Below, piece by piece: positions 44,997-55,032 of a stretch of DNA of 64,000 bases. Numbering within the stretch: the stretch's first letter is position 1; each line of letters opens with the position of its first letter. The notes under the pieces are model-generated. The model was not told the origin of the DNA and did no database searches. It worked only from the letters and a program-made list of their open reading frames with translations. This DNA comes from Pedobacter psychrotolerans. Its GTDB lineage: Bacteria; Bacteroidota; Bacteroidia; Sphingobacteriales; Sphingobacteriaceae. The stretch lies in contig NZ_SLWO01000003.1 in NCBI RefSeq assembly GCF_004340665.1, forward strand, positions 124,001 to 188,000, written 5' to 3'. The translations under genes were made by a program, and so were the position numbers.

Positions 44997-46325
44997 TTAG
45001 TGATTAACCTCCAAAACAATCACTTGATCTGGCTCTGAATCATTTAAAGCTGTTTTAATTTCCAGATTCGAATTTTTGAAGGTATAATTCACTTTGCTTT
45101 TATCTTTAAGCAAATAAGCCTTCCTGATTTTCTTTGCAGGAAGATTATTTAACTGAAGTGTTGTGGTTTTTCCATCTAAAATATGGATATAAATTTTTTG
45201 ATCGTTTTGCGTGATGCTGCCCCAATCCTGTGGTTTTATGTATCCGCCATGGGTATTGTAAATGCTTTCTCCATAAATTTTAAGCCAATCACCTAAGCCA
45301 GCCAAACGATCCTGAAATTCGGGCTGAATTTTGCCATTAGGCATTGGGCCAATATTTAACAAAAGATTTGAACCTAAACTTGCAGCCTTAACCAACATAT
45401 GCACAAGGTCTTTCTTCGATTTATAAAGCGTATCACTTAAATTATATCCCCATGAATTTGAAATGGTTTCGCAGGTTTCTAAAGGCAACTTTTCGGAAGC
45501 CTTCTGAAAACTCAACCCCGACTTATTTTCCCCGGGAAGATCACGTTCAAACATTTGAAAATCTTCTCCTGCGAAAGGCATTAAATGATGGTTGTTACCA
45601 ATCATACATTGGGGCTGAAGTTGATGGATCAATCCATAAATTTCATTGTATTTCCAGTCAATCCGTGATGCTCTGTCGCTTGATCCTTCAGGCGCGGTCT
45701 GGTCCCAGTGACCATCAAACCAAATGCCTCCAATTTCACCATAATTGGTTAACAATTCGGTTAATTGGTTTTTCATAAAAGCAAGATAGCTGGCGTAATC
45801 GCCTTTACCTTTCCTCCCTGAAAACTGACCTGTGCGACCAGTTTCGTGTGGGTAATCTTCTCTTCGCCAATCCAAAAGAGAATAATACAGGTATAACTTT
45901 ATTCCCTGCTTGTGGCACTCATCCGCCATCATTTTCACAATATCTTTTTTATACGGGGTATGCATAATATTGAAATCTGAATATTTAGTATCCCACATAC
46001 TAAAACCATCATGGTGCCGGGTAATCAGCGTAATATATTTCATGCCTGCCGATTTTGCCATGGTTACCCATTGCTCGGCATTAAAATCAATTGGATTAAA
46101 AAAATCTTGAAGATTAGTATAATTGTGTACGGTAAGCTTCCTTTCGTTCATTACCCATTCGCCACTGCCGGGTATACTAAAAGGTCCCCAATGAATAAAC
46201 AAACCAAACCGGGCATCACCAAACCAAGCTCTTTGTTTCAAGTTATCTGCCGTAGGTGTATAATTCTGGGCTTTCAACCCCAAGCTTAGTAACAAACAAA
46301 GTGCTGCTGTTATTATTTTTTTCAT
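44997..46325 (-). CDS. GH29 alpha-L-fucosidase
   Basis: A 442-residue exported GH29 enzyme (signal peptide about 1-19, GLKAQ). It has ARFGLFIHWGPFSIPG, YITLITRHHDGFSMWDT and the nucleophile Asp in GGIWFDGHWD. GH29 enzymes cleave terminal alpha-fucose from glycans, including N-glycan core or antenna fucose. It follows the S41 protease gene by 19 bases and precedes the GH92 gene by 112 bases. Confidence 0.94.
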   Translation of the reverse strand: MKKIITAALCLLLSLGLKAQNYTPTADNLKQRAWFGDARFGLFIHWGPFSIPGSGEWVMNERKLTVHNYTNLQDFFNPIDFNAEQWVTMAKSAGMKYITLITRHHDGFSMWDTKYSDFNIMHTPYKKDIVKMMADECHKQGIKLYLYYSLLDWRREDYPHETGRTGQFSGRKGKGDYASYLAFMKNQLTELLTNYGEIGGIWFDGHWDQTAPEGSSDRASRIDWKYNEIYGLIHQLQPQCMIGNNHHLMPFAGEDFQMFERDLPGENKSGLSFQKASEKLPLETCETISNSWGYNLSDTLYKSKKDLVHMLVKAASLGSNLLLNIGPMPNGKIQPEFQDRLAGLGDWLKIYGESIYNTHGGYIKPQDWGSITQNDQKIYIHILDGKTTTLQLNNLPAKKIRKAYLLKDKSKVNYTFKNSNLEIKTALNDSEPDQVIVLEVNH

Positions 46326-46344
46326 TTGGAGATCTGGGTTAGGT

Positions 46345-48036
46345 TTAATCTACGGAGGCTGTTTCCTTCATTGGCTTACCAATTACCTTATAATTTCCTT
46401 CGCCTTTTAAAATAGCCAACATTTGAGGCTGATTACCGAATAAAGCTTTAGCCCCCATTAACTCTTTATCGTATTGAAAACTTTGTTCAATTCTGCCTTT
46501 TTCATAAAAATAGCGGCTAACGATTTGCGTTTCCAAAACTCTTTTAATTTCTGATTTGTGTACCGCCATATCAGTCTTTTTAGAAACGGTTAGCTTGTAT
46601 TTCAAGTTTTCCAGATCGGCTTTAACTTCTGCTGATTTATTTTCTTTTTCTGCTTCAATGCGTAAGTCAGAAAGTAATCGTTCTGTTTTGCTTTGGTAAG
46701 TCAGGTCTTTATCTGCCAGCGTATTTACAAAAGCAGCATAATCCGCATCAGAAAGCTGAAAGGTTTTGGCAGATTCAAGCTTTGGATTGTTTTTTCTGTA
46801 CTGATTGGCATAGTTAAAAAACAAGCTCTTGTTAATCATATTGATGGTTACCGGACTTAATTTATCGGCATTAATTACCACATCGGGATATACACCATTG
46901 CCGCTATATACATTCCGGCCAGCCTTGGTTTGAAACATCAACATAGTAGAATCTGCAAATCGTTCGGCAATTCCATCTGCATTTTTATGGGCATAATCCA
47001 ATTTTTGAATGCACCTACCTGATGGCGTATAATATTTCGCAACGGTTACTTTCACCATACTATTGTAGGGCAGGTTAAAAGTTTGCTGAACCAATCCCTT
47101 TCCGTAGCTCCTTTGCCCAACCACAATCGCCCGATCAAGATCCTGCAGAGAACCAGCCACAATTTCTGAAGCTGATGCTGAATTTGCATTTACCAATACG
47201 ACTAAAGGCAGATCAATAGAAACTGGTGGATATTGTGTTTTATAAGCAATTGTTTTTTCTACATTTTTGCCTTTCTGCGTAACAATAAGCTGATCTTTAT
47301 TGACAAACAGGTTAACAATTTTTACAGCTTCCTGCAAAATTCCACCACCATTGTTCCGGAGATCAAGAATAATTCCTTTTGGATTTTGTTTGTTGATGTT
47401 TAATAAAGCATCTTTTACTTCCTGGCCAGAGTTTTCTAAAAACTTATCTAGCTTGATGTAACCAATACCATCGCCAACCATACCAGAATAGGATACATTT
47501 GGTTGCTTAATTTTTTCACGAATTATTTTCTTGGTGAGTTCCTTTCCTTCGCGGATAAAAACGAGATCTACCGGAGTACCTTTTGGCCCTCGTAATAACT
47601 GACTAATCTGGGCCCGTTCCTTTCCCTTGATTTCAATGCCGTTTATTTTGATAATCTGATCACCGGCCTTAATCTCATCTTTATAAGCAGGATAACCTTC
47701 GCTTACTTCATTTACAAAAAGTTTACCATCAATTATAACCGTACTGGCACCTATTCCACCATATTGGGTACTTACATATTTAAGCTTGTAATCTTCAATT
47801 TCCGATTCAGGAACATATTCTGTGTAAGGATCAAGGCTATCCAACATGGCATCTATGCCGGTTTTCATAAGTTGAGGTGCATTGGTATCATCAACATAAT
47901 TGATATTGATTTCCTTATAAAGGGAGGCGAAAATATCCAGGTTTTTTGAAACCAGAAATAAGTCTTCCTTAAATGAAAAAGATAAAATTGCAATGCAACA
48001 TCCTGCAACTAAAAAAGCATATCTTAAATTTTTCAT
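46345..48036 (-). CDS. S41 C-terminal processing peptidase
   Basis: A 563-residue protease with an N-terminal membrane-anchoring or signal segment (about 5-22), a PDZ domain (about 88-165, containing YGGIGAS) and a C-terminal catalytic domain with Ser288 in NSASASE and Lys313 in YGKGLVQQ. The length is typical for Bacteroidota CTPs. It acts in the periplasm on misfolded or regulated proteins. It is the first gene of a run leading into the GH29 gene, though the link may be only positional. Confidence 0.92.
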   Translation of the reverse strand: MKNLRYAFLVAGCCIAILSFSFKEDLFLVSKNLDIFASLYKEININYVDDTNAPQLMKTGIDAMLDSLDPYTEYVPESEIEDYKLKYVSTQYGGIGASTVIIDGKLFVNEVSEGYPAYKDEIKAGDQIIKINGIEIKGKERAQISQLLRGPKGTPVDLVFIREGKELTKKIIREKIKQPNVSYSGMVGDGIGYIKLDKFLENSGQEVKDALLNINKQNPKGIILDLRNNGGGILQEAVKIVNLFVNKDQLIVTQKGKNVEKTIAYKTQYPPVSIDLPLVVLVNANSASASEIVAGSLQDLDRAIVVGQRSYGKGLVQQTFNLPYNSMVKVTVAKYYTPSGRCIQKLDYAHKNADGIAERFADSTMLMFQTKAGRNVYSGNGVYPDVVINADKLSPVTINMINKSLFFNYANQYRKNNPKLESAKTFQLSDADYAAFVNTLADKDLTYQSKTERLLSDLRIEAEKENKSAEVKADLENLKYKLTVSKKTDMAVHKSEIKRVLETQIVSRYFYEKGRIEQSFQYDKELMGAKALFGNQPQMLAILKGEGNYKVIGKPMKETASVD

Positions 48037-48246
48037 CCTTTGTTATATTTAATGGTCATCGTGAATGAAGATTTATGTGAATGATTTATATGGAGATACT
48101 GCATAATAAAGCATTAACCACGAATAAATTCACGATCGTATAGGTGTAAATGTACAAAAAGAGATAAATATTAAAAATACTTATTCAGGCACAGCGTAAA
48201 TAAAGCGTTACGAAAAAAAAAGGGGAATTTTTTAAGAAGTTTGGGG

Positions 48247-48462
48247 CTATAACCTGTTGCCTTTGGTATCGGCTAAGGCTTTCTGAATGGTAAATTCAAT
48301 ATAAGTACGATCTCGTTTTACCAATCGCATTAAATCCAGGATCAATTCATCTTCTTTACCAGGTGTAAATTCTAATGGCTCATTGGCTAAGTCGCGATAT
48401 TTCCTTAAGAACTTTGTTTTTACTTTAAATGCGGTTTCATCGGTAAGTTGAAAATTAGCCAT
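48247..48462 (-). CDS. Small hypothetical protein
   Basis: A 71-residue soluble, helical, charged protein (MANFQLTDETAFKVKTK start). No family is recognised. The ATG at 48460-48462 is chosen. An upstream in-frame start would add 14 hydrophobic residues that look like untranslated leader. It is separated from its neighbours. Confidence 0.55.
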   Translation of the reverse strand: MANFQLTDETAFKVKTKFLRKYRDLANEPLEFTPGKEDELILDLMRLVKRDRTYIEFTIQKALADTKGNRL

Positions 48463-48622
48463 AGCAGATTTTATTTGATGCAAAAGTAAAAAATATTTGC
48501 GCACAATAATATCTTTTTTATCTGTTGAGGTGAAAAAATAGAGATTACCGAAATACCATGCATGATAATTTTGTTAAAACATCGTTATCTATCCTATAAA
48601 AAACACGCAAAAATTAAGAAAA

Positions 48623-49225
48623 ATGAAAAAACTTATTCTCCCTATTGTTTTCCTGGCCTTAGGCTGGGCAACATCTCAAGCGCAAACATTTAACCTTGGG
48701 GTTAAAGCTGGTGTAAATTTAGCCAAACTTAATTCAGATTTTGCCAGTGAAGAAAATCGCCTGGGTTATCAGGTTGGTGCCTGGGCCAGAATTGGCGGTG
48801 CGAGTTTCTATGTACAGCCCGAAGCTTATATTGGTAGCAAAGGCAATAAATTCATCAGTTTTACCAATAACAACAATAACGAGGTTGCTGCTGAAGGCAA
48901 GGTGAGGTTTACCACACTTGATGTACCTGTTTTAATTGGAACTAAATTCGGCGCTAAAAATTTAAATTTCAGGGTAATGGCCGGACCTGTTATTTCGTTT
49001 ATCCTGGCTGAAAATTCGAGTTTCAGTTCTGCTTATCAACAAGCTACTGATTTTGACAATTATAAAAATCAAGCCTTGGGATTACAGGCTGGTGCAGGTG
49101 TTGATGTAGGTGCAATCTCCGTTGATTTACGTTACGAAGCAGGCCTTTCCAACATCAGTAAAAGTGAAAAATACAGCCAAAAGCCTAACTTATTTCAGTT
49201 GAGTTTAGGATTTAAGATCTTGTAA
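48623..49225 (+). CDS. Outer-membrane beta-barrel protein (porin-like)
   Basis: A 200-residue protein with a signal peptide (about 1-20, TSQAQ) and a series of amphipathic strands typical of the small OMP_b-brl barrels of Bacteroidota (FNLGVKAGVNLAKLNSDF, GYQVGAWARIGGASFYVQPE, LFQLSLGFKIL at the C terminus). The end on Leu rather than Phe is acceptable. The function is unknown. Confidence 0.82.
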   Translation: MKKLILPIVFLALGWATSQAQTFNLGVKAGVNLAKLNSDFASEENRLGYQVGAWARIGGASFYVQPEAYIGSKGNKFISFTNNNNNEVAAEGKVRFTTLDVPVLIGTKFGAKNLNFRVMAGPVISFILAENSSFSSAYQQATDFDNYKNQALGLQAGAGVDVGAISVDLRYEAGLSNISKSEKYSQKPNLFQLSLGFKIL

Positions 49226-49254
49226 TAAGTATTTATATTAGAAATCTATCATCA

Positions 49255-49294
49255 TGAGCTTGTCGAAGTACTCTAAAGCATTTCGACAAGCTCA
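49255..49294. repeat. Hairpin repeat TGAGCTTGTCGAA
   Basis: Perfect 13-base arms (TGAGCTTGTCGAA 49255-49267, TTCGACAAGCTCA 49282-49294) with a 14-base loop, between the porin-like gene and a convergent gene. It may act as a bidirectional terminator or a dispersed repeat. No close copy was seen elsewhere in the window, though TCGAAGT occurs in the larger repeats. Confidence 0.55.
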
Positions 49295-49358
49295 ATGTGA
49301 CAATTTAGAAGAGAATCGATTTATAATAACACTTCTTTTTTATGATAACAAAATCCTA

Positions 49359-50144
49359 TTAATAAAATGAGGTATAATAGCTTATACCAAAAGGCGTGGT
49401 TGTAGAACCTGCTATTCCCCTCAGGATAAAGGTATAAGCCTGGCCTTTTGTAAGTGTAGCAGTTAAATTTGTAGTTGATATAGGTGTAGTTGTACCAGCG
49501 TTGTTAAACTGATAGATATTCGCCTGACCCGGCAAAGGGATTTCAACAAAACCTGATGCAGCATTAAAAGCAATATTTGAGATGATTACCTGACCTGTAG
49601 CCTTTTGAACCAAATCTATATTTGTAGGTGCACCTGTGTATAAATTTACCATTCTCACAAATACCTTTGTCGTATCTAAAACAGGTTTCACTTCTTCCAA
49701 CAGGTACGATGATGGAATCTTTTTATCTGTAGTGTTATAAGATCCTGTAGTAAACAAGGTATAATACCGGCCTCCATTGGTATTGATGTTGGTACTTAAA
49801 ACGTTTAAGCTTTTATCTACCGTTGCGGAGGATACAATTTTTGCATCAATCTTGTTCGTACCTAGCGTAATCGGCAGGTATTGACCCGATAGATTAGGGA
49901 AAATAGTATTGTAACCAAAACCTGTTTCTCCGCTTAAAGCATTGTAAGCCCCTGTAATTCTGACATCGTTTAAGTAGAAGTTAATGTTCGGACTACCTGG
50001 CGTAACGTTAATGAATCGCAGAAACGAGTAAGCCGGATCGCCAACATTGATCTTGGTATACGGTGTACTTTCTACTAAATCACCTTTTTTGCATGCTGTA
50101 AATGCAATGGCAATGGCGAAGAATATATAGCATATCTTTTTCAT
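49359..50144 (-). CDS. DUF4397-like surface lipoprotein
   Basis: A 261-residue lipoprotein (lipobox FTAC with Cys18) with the DUF4397 pattern: FLRFINVTPGSPNINFYLND, then GYNTIFPNLSGQY and a repeat of the same type from FVRMVNLYTGAPTNIDLV. It follows the SusD1 gene by 12 bases and is presumably part of the same outer-membrane uptake unit, perhaps a surface glycan-binding protein in the position of SusE/F. The ligand is unknown. Confidence 0.72.
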   Translation of the reverse strand: MKKICYIFFAIAIAFTACKKGDLVESTPYTKINVGDPAYSFLRFINVTPGSPNINFYLNDVRITGAYNALSGETGFGYNTIFPNLSGQYLPITLGTNKIDAKIVSSATVDKSLNVLSTNINTNGGRYYTLFTTGSYNTTDKKIPSSYLLEEVKPVLDTTKVFVRMVNLYTGAPTNIDLVQKATGQVIISNIAFNAASGFVEIPLPGQANIYQFNNAGTTTPISTTNLTATLTKGQAYTFILRGIAGSTTTPFGISYYTSFY

Positions 50145-50156
50145 AATAATATCTAA

Positions 50157-51719
50157 TTAAGGTTGAGAAAACCACATTTTGTAAGTATGATAATCAGGTT
50201 GATCAGCACCAATCACTTTTAAAGCTGCCACGTTCCATAAGTATTCTGAATTGTAGCGCGGACGATAACGTTGTGCGGGCTTGCCGCCGTTATCTGCATA
50301 AAATGAATTGGGAAATACAAAAACGCCTGCATAAGGATTATTACCTTTTACATCTCCTGTGTTATAGTTGTACTTACGCAGATCACACCAGGTTTCTACA
50401 AAGCCATAACCATATAAAGCCAGGTATTTTTGCAACATAATATCCCTCAGGGTTAATGCAGAAGCACTTTGTTTTACGGCGGCGCTGGCCATGTAAGTGT
50501 TTTTTTGAGTGGTGGTTATAGCTGTACCCAGGGTGCTCACAAAATCGATACTTGATGTTATTCCATTCAGGTATGCCGTATAGGCTATAGATAAGTCACC
50601 TTTTCTAAATGCTGCTTCTGCTTTGATAAACTGCATTTCGGAATAGGTCATGATGGGGAACCCAACATTATCTTTAAAAAGGTACTTACCAAAACCTGCG
50701 CCTGGATTGGCTGATGCCAACACACCCCATGGATTTGGAATTTGGTTTTTCAAAGCCGCCGTGCCGGGATCACTGGAACCTGGTATGGTTCCCCTGTAAA
50801 CATTATCAGCTGAAGGCGTAATCATCGTCGAGATTCTGGGATCAATAACCGCTCCTGTAGTGCCCGTAAAATAGGTTCCATCCAATAACCCAACAATCAT
50901 TCTGGTTTGGCGATAAGAAGCCAGGTTTGCCCTCAGCGGACCGAAGAAATTACCGTTTGCAGATGTAGAGCCTGTGTTTGGCACAATAAAGTTATCGGCA
51001 TTGCTGGATAAGGCTTTGTCTACATATTCTATAACTTTCGCCGGATTGTAATTGGCTTTGTTTACCAGGTTGCTGGCGTTTCTAGCTAATATACCATAGT
51101 TGAATTTGATCCATTTGGCATTATCTCCGGCATAAACCAAATCAGCAGCACTCATTTTTGCTACGCTCCCGGTTCCATCAGTTCGAGAGAAATTCGCGAT
51201 TGATTCATTAGCCAATCTAACCACCTCAGCATATACATCTTCCTGCTTATCATAATCAAATACAAAACGATTCGGTTCATAGGCCTGTTTTAAAATAATA
51301 TCGCCGTGATAGTCAGTTGTAGTTTGCCAGCTCCAGGCTTTCAAAGCTTGTGCTAAGCCTATAAAATTGTATTCTTGTTTGACCTGAGAATCGTCAATAA
51401 TGAGATTTAAATTTGCACCTAAGCCATAATAATTGGTCCGCCAGATTTCTCCCATTGCATCACTGCCAGGAATCCAGCCGTGACTTTCTCCAACGTTCAC
51501 TGCTCCTCCAAAATATTGAATTACTCCACCAAGGTACCTCGCATCGAATTGAATACCCCTTTCCATTTGTGCAAATAGTGGCGGCGTTAAAGTTCTGTTT
51601 TCAGGTGTTTGTGGTGTAGCCGGATCTGTATTTACATCCAGATATTTTTTGCAGCCTGCAGATAGAAACACTGCCAATACCACCATTACTGTATATATCT
51701 TTTTCATCTTTCTAATCAT
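50157..51719 (-). CDS. SusD/RagB-like lipoprotein (pair 1)
   Basis: A 520-residue SusD-like outer-membrane lipoprotein (lipobox SAGC, KKYLDVNTDPA after it) that captures substrates for its SusC partner. It has TPR-like helical content and the conserved C-terminal RYRPRYNSEYLWNVAA segment. Its start overlaps the stop of susC1 (TAATG), so both are tightly coupled. Substrate is not readable from the sequence. Confidence 0.9.
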   Translation of the reverse strand: MIRKMKKIYTVMVVLAVFLSAGCKKYLDVNTDPATPQTPENRTLTPPLFAQMERGIQFDARYLGGVIQYFGGAVNVGESHGWIPGSDAMGEIWRTNYYGLGANLNLIIDDSQVKQEYNFIGLAQALKAWSWQTTTDYHGDIILKQAYEPNRFVFDYDKQEDVYAEVVRLANESIANFSRTDGTGSVAKMSAADLVYAGDNAKWIKFNYGILARNASNLVNKANYNPAKVIEYVDKALSSNADNFIVPNTGSTSANGNFFGPLRANLASYRQTRMIVGLLDGTYFTGTTGAVIDPRISTMITPSADNVYRGTIPGSSDPGTAALKNQIPNPWGVLASANPGAGFGKYLFKDNVGFPIMTYSEMQFIKAEAAFRKGDLSIAYTAYLNGITSSIDFVSTLGTAITTTQKNTYMASAAVKQSASALTLRDIMLQKYLALYGYGFVETWCDLRKYNYNTGDVKGNNPYAGVFVFPNSFYADNGGKPAQRYRPRYNSEYLWNVAALKVIGADQPDYHTYKMWFSQP

Positions 51720-54700
51720 TAAAAACCAACTCTTAAACCAAAGTTATAACCCCGTGGTTGCCCAAAAGATCCGAAGTCAATTCCTGTTCCTCCTAATCCG
51801 CCAGCGGCAGCACTCAAACCATTCACCTGTGGATCTACACCTTTATAGTTTGTAATCAATAATAAATCTGTTCCTGTAAAAAACACACTTGCGCTTTTGA
51901 ATACATTGCTCTTCGCAAATACACTTTTCGGTAAATTATAAGATAAGGTGATATCCTTTAACCTGATCCAGTTTACATCCTCTTGCAAGAAATCCCTGGT
52001 GTTGTAAAACGTAGAATAATAAGATGTGGTAATGTAAGGCGTAACGAGGATATTGTTTTTAGTTGGATTACTACTGTTTTCCAAGCCGTCTTTTAGTACT
52101 CCAGTAATCACACGCGGAACTTCACGGTCTAGTGTTAAGGTTGACATTCCTCTGGAATACAAGTAAAATTCGGTCGCATTGTAGATATCGCCACCTTTTC
52201 TCATATCTAGTAAGAAGGATAAATTGAAATTTTTGTAAGTGAAGCTATTGGTTAAACCCACAGAAATATCTGGAGCTCTATCGCCAATAGGTGTAAAGTT
52301 AGTTCCTTTAATGGGCATCCCATTTTGAGGGTTAATCAATACGTCGCCAGCATTATTCCTTAAGTAATCTATCCCTGCGAATGCAGAAAGTGATTGACCG
52401 ACGGTATACTGCGCCCTTACATTATCATACAACCAACTATCAGATACATAAAACACATCCTGACCTGCTGGCAGTTCCAGAATATTTCCACGGTCTCTGG
52501 CAAAATTGGCTGAAATATCCCAGCTAAAGTTTGTCGTTTTAACTGGATTTCCTTTCACCAATAATTCAAAACCACGTTTGCGAATTTTTCCACTATTGAT
52601 ATAACCTAAAACAGCTCCTGTTGCATAACTCAACCTTGGTGCCGTAATTTGCTTATTTGAAACGGTGTTATAGTAAGAGAAATCGAATGATAAACGGTTA
52701 TTGAAGAACCCGAGCTCTAAACCACCTTCAGCCATGGTGCTAAATTCGGCTTCCAAATCTGGGTTTCCCGCAGTCACATCAGTAGCAAAACCACCACCCG
52801 TTGTGGTTTGCGCAACCAATTTCGTTTTGGTAACGTAAGCATTTCTGGCATCTTTACCTGACTGACCGTATGAAGCCCTTAACTTACCAAACGATAACCA
52901 GCCTAATTTTTTAAGTGGAGCAAGGTCTGAAAACACAAAACTTAATGAACTTGCCGGATAAAAGAAACTATAGTTTTTAATGGGTAATGTAGAAGAAAAA
53001 TCTTGTCTTCCTGTTAGTGTTAAATACAATAAGTCATCATAGCCTAACTCTGCAACAGCCAATGCGCCAACTTTTCGCTTTAATTCATCAGCATAAGCTA
53101 CGCGTTGCGTAGTTGGATCAGTGTTGTTCATGCTATAGAAGTCTTGCTGGTAGAATCTTGTTCCAAACTGTGCATTGGTTTGGTAAGAAGCATCTGTTAA
53201 ATCTCCACCAATGCGGAACACTGGTTTAAACTTTCCAAAATCCTTTTTAATGGTAGCAATTAAGGTTGCATTGTATAATCGCTCATTGGTATTATAAGTG
53301 TTTATACCCCCACCTAGGTAGGTTGTGCTCGTCTTATTGGCCTCGTAAGATTGCGGATGATAGGCGGAGAGCCCTTGTCCTGCATTAATATCAGCACCTC
53401 CACGTGCTGTAATGCTTAACCACTTTGTGGGCACATAATCCATTCCAAAGTTAGCAAGCATCCTATTACTTTTTTCCCAGTTTGGGTTCTTTTCAACGGC
53501 CCAATAAGGGTTGTCAAGTTCGGCGCTTAAACTTCCGGTAATGGTTCTTCTATCTCCGGTAGCCGTTAAATAATTTCTCATATCATCAACCAACGGCCAT
53601 GTTAACGAACTTAACATCGGACTACTTGCGCCTTTATAGGTTTTGTTGGTTTTAGAATTGATAAAGTTGATTGACCCATTCATTTTCAACTTATCACTAA
53701 TGGTGGATGTAACGCTCAATTTTCCATTCAATGTGTTAAAATCCGTTCCTGGTACAACACCCGTTTGGTTGGTATAACCCAATGACGTTCTAACAGAAAG
53801 TTTTTCGCTCCCTCCTTCTATGGAGGCATTGTGTTTTTGTGTGAAACCGGTTTTATAGAAGTTCCCTACATTATCATAAATGGTTCTGTTGCCTGGAATT
53901 TTAGCACCGAAATAAGTTCTGGTCCGCACTTCATCATCAAAAAAACCACCAGCACCACCGCCGTATACAGATTGAACATCTGGAAAGCGGTAAGCGGTTT
54001 CTACTCTGAATGAGTTATTATAAGTGACTCTCGCCGTACCTGATTTGGCTTTTTTAGTGGTAATGACTACCGCTCCTGAGGCACCCTGTGTGCCATAAAG
54101 TGCCGCAGCTTCCGGGCCTTTTAAAATGGTAATGGTCTCAATCTCTTCCGGATTAATATCCATGGCACGGTTACCATAATCATTCTGGCGGTTGAAAGTT
54201 CCTTGTCCAACCAGGTTATATTCGCTGAACGTACGGTTTGAAATTGGTAAACCATCAATTACGAATAATGGCTGATTATCTCCATCCAGCGAAACCCCAC
54301 CGCGAATAATCATGGTAGCCGAAGCACCTGGCGTACCATTTGTAGGCGTAATGGTTGCACCTGCAACTCTACCCTGTAAGGCATTCAGAAAGTTATCACG
54401 CTGGGTTTGGGCTACCTCACCACCTTTAATGGTTTGCGTGGAGTAGCCTAAAGATCGAGAAGACCTTTCAATACCCTGAGCTGTCACAATCACATCGTCC
54501 AGATTGCTCGCATCAGCTGCGAGCACGATATTAATTGTTGTGTTGTTACCTGCTGTTTTTTCCTGCGTCCTGAAACCGATGTAGGTAAATTGAAGCACAT
54601 CTGTTTTTAATGCTTTAATCGTATAATTTCCGTCGCCATTGGTTTGCGCTACGGTTGTGGTTCCTTTAATGCGAATGGAAACCCCGGGGATTGGGCCATC

Positions 54701-54799
54701 TGTAGAGGAGACCTTACCCGTGATGGTAATTTGTTGTGCAATGGCGTGTGCCAGCAACAAAAAAGTACCCATAAAAGTGAGTAGTAGTTTTTTTTTCAT
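51719..54799 (-). CDS. SusC/RagA-like TonB-dependent transporter (pair 1)
   Basis: A 1026-residue transporter with a signal peptide (MKKKLLLTFMGTF, AIAQQ), an N-terminal carboxypeptidase-regulatory-like domain (ITGKVSSTDGPIPGVSIRIKG), a TonB-box/plug region (DDVIVTAQG, DGLPISNRTF) and a C-terminal barrel ending in GLRVGF. The ATG at 54797-54799 is chosen because the upstream start at 54904 would add 35 residues before the signal. It forms a pair with the following SusD1 gene, opposite the DeoR regulator. Confidence 0.94.
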   Translation of the reverse strand: MKKKLLLTFMGTFLLLAHAIAQQITITGKVSSTDGPIPGVSIRIKGTTTVAQTNGDGNYTIKALKTDVLQFTYIGFRTQEKTAGNNTTINIVLAADASNLDDVIVTAQGIERSSRSLGYSTQTIKGGEVAQTQRDNFLNALQGRVAGATITPTNGTPGASATMIIRGGVSLDGDNQPLFVIDGLPISNRTFSEYNLVGQGTFNRQNDYGNRAMDINPEEIETITILKGPEAAALYGTQGASGAVVITTKKAKSGTARVTYNNSFRVETAYRFPDVQSVYGGGAGGFFDDEVRTRTYFGAKIPGNRTIYDNVGNFYKTGFTQKHNASIEGGSEKLSVRTSLGYTNQTGVVPGTDFNTLNGKLSVTSTISDKLKMNGSINFINSKTNKTYKGASSPMLSSLTWPLVDDMRNYLTATGDRRTITGSLSAELDNPYWAVEKNPNWEKSNRMLANFGMDYVPTKWLSITARGGADINAGQGLSAYHPQSYEANKTSTTYLGGGINTYNTNERLYNATLIATIKKDFGKFKPVFRIGGDLTDASYQTNAQFGTRFYQQDFYSMNNTDPTTQRVAYADELKRKVGALAVAELGYDDLLYLTLTGRQDFSSTLPIKNYSFFYPASSLSFVFSDLAPLKKLGWLSFGKLRASYGQSGKDARNAYVTKTKLVAQTTTGGGFATDVTAGNPDLEAEFSTMAEGGLELGFFNNRLSFDFSYYNTVSNKQITAPRLSYATGAVLGYINSGKIRKRGFELLVKGNPVKTTNFSWDISANFARDRGNILELPAGQDVFYVSDSWLYDNVRAQYTVGQSLSAFAGIDYLRNNAGDVLINPQNGMPIKGTNFTPIGDRAPDISVGLTNSFTYKNFNLSFLLDMRKGGDIYNATEFYLYSRGMSTLTLDREVPRVITGVLKDGLENSSNPTKNNILVTPYITTSYYSTFYNTRDFLQEDVNWIRLKDITLSYNLPKSVFAKSNVFKSASVFFTGTDLLLITNYKGVDPQVNGLSAAAGGLGGTGIDFGSFGQPRGYNFGLRVGF

Positions 54800-54860
54800 A
54801 AACTGCCTGGTTTGAAATGAAATGTTTAGTTGATATAGTTGTTTGCCAATATTTTCAAAA

Positions 54861-54990
54861 CACGCATAATCACGCATATTTTTCCAATATTTAGCTAATA
54901 TCATAAATGTTTTTCATTTAAAAAACAAATAGTCAAGATTTTAACATTCTTATCCCAATATATTATTGCAATAAAACGCAAAAACACGCA
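54861..54990. promoter_or_regulatory. 10-bp-phased ACGCA direct repeats between susC1 and the DeoR gene
   Basis: Site 1: CACGCA at 54861-54866 and 54871-54876. Site 2: GCA at 54968-54970, ACGCA at 54976-54980 and CACGCA at 54985-54990. Within each site the repeats are exactly 10 bases apart, about one helical turn. Site 1 lies 62 bases upstream of the susC1 start and site 2 is 43 bases upstream of the DeoR start. They are candidate operators for the DeoR-family protein. A -7-like TACTTTCG occurs at 55011. Confidence 0.5.
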
Positions 54991-55032
54991 ATACAAATAA
55001 ATCCTATATTTACTTTCGAAAAACACCCCAGT

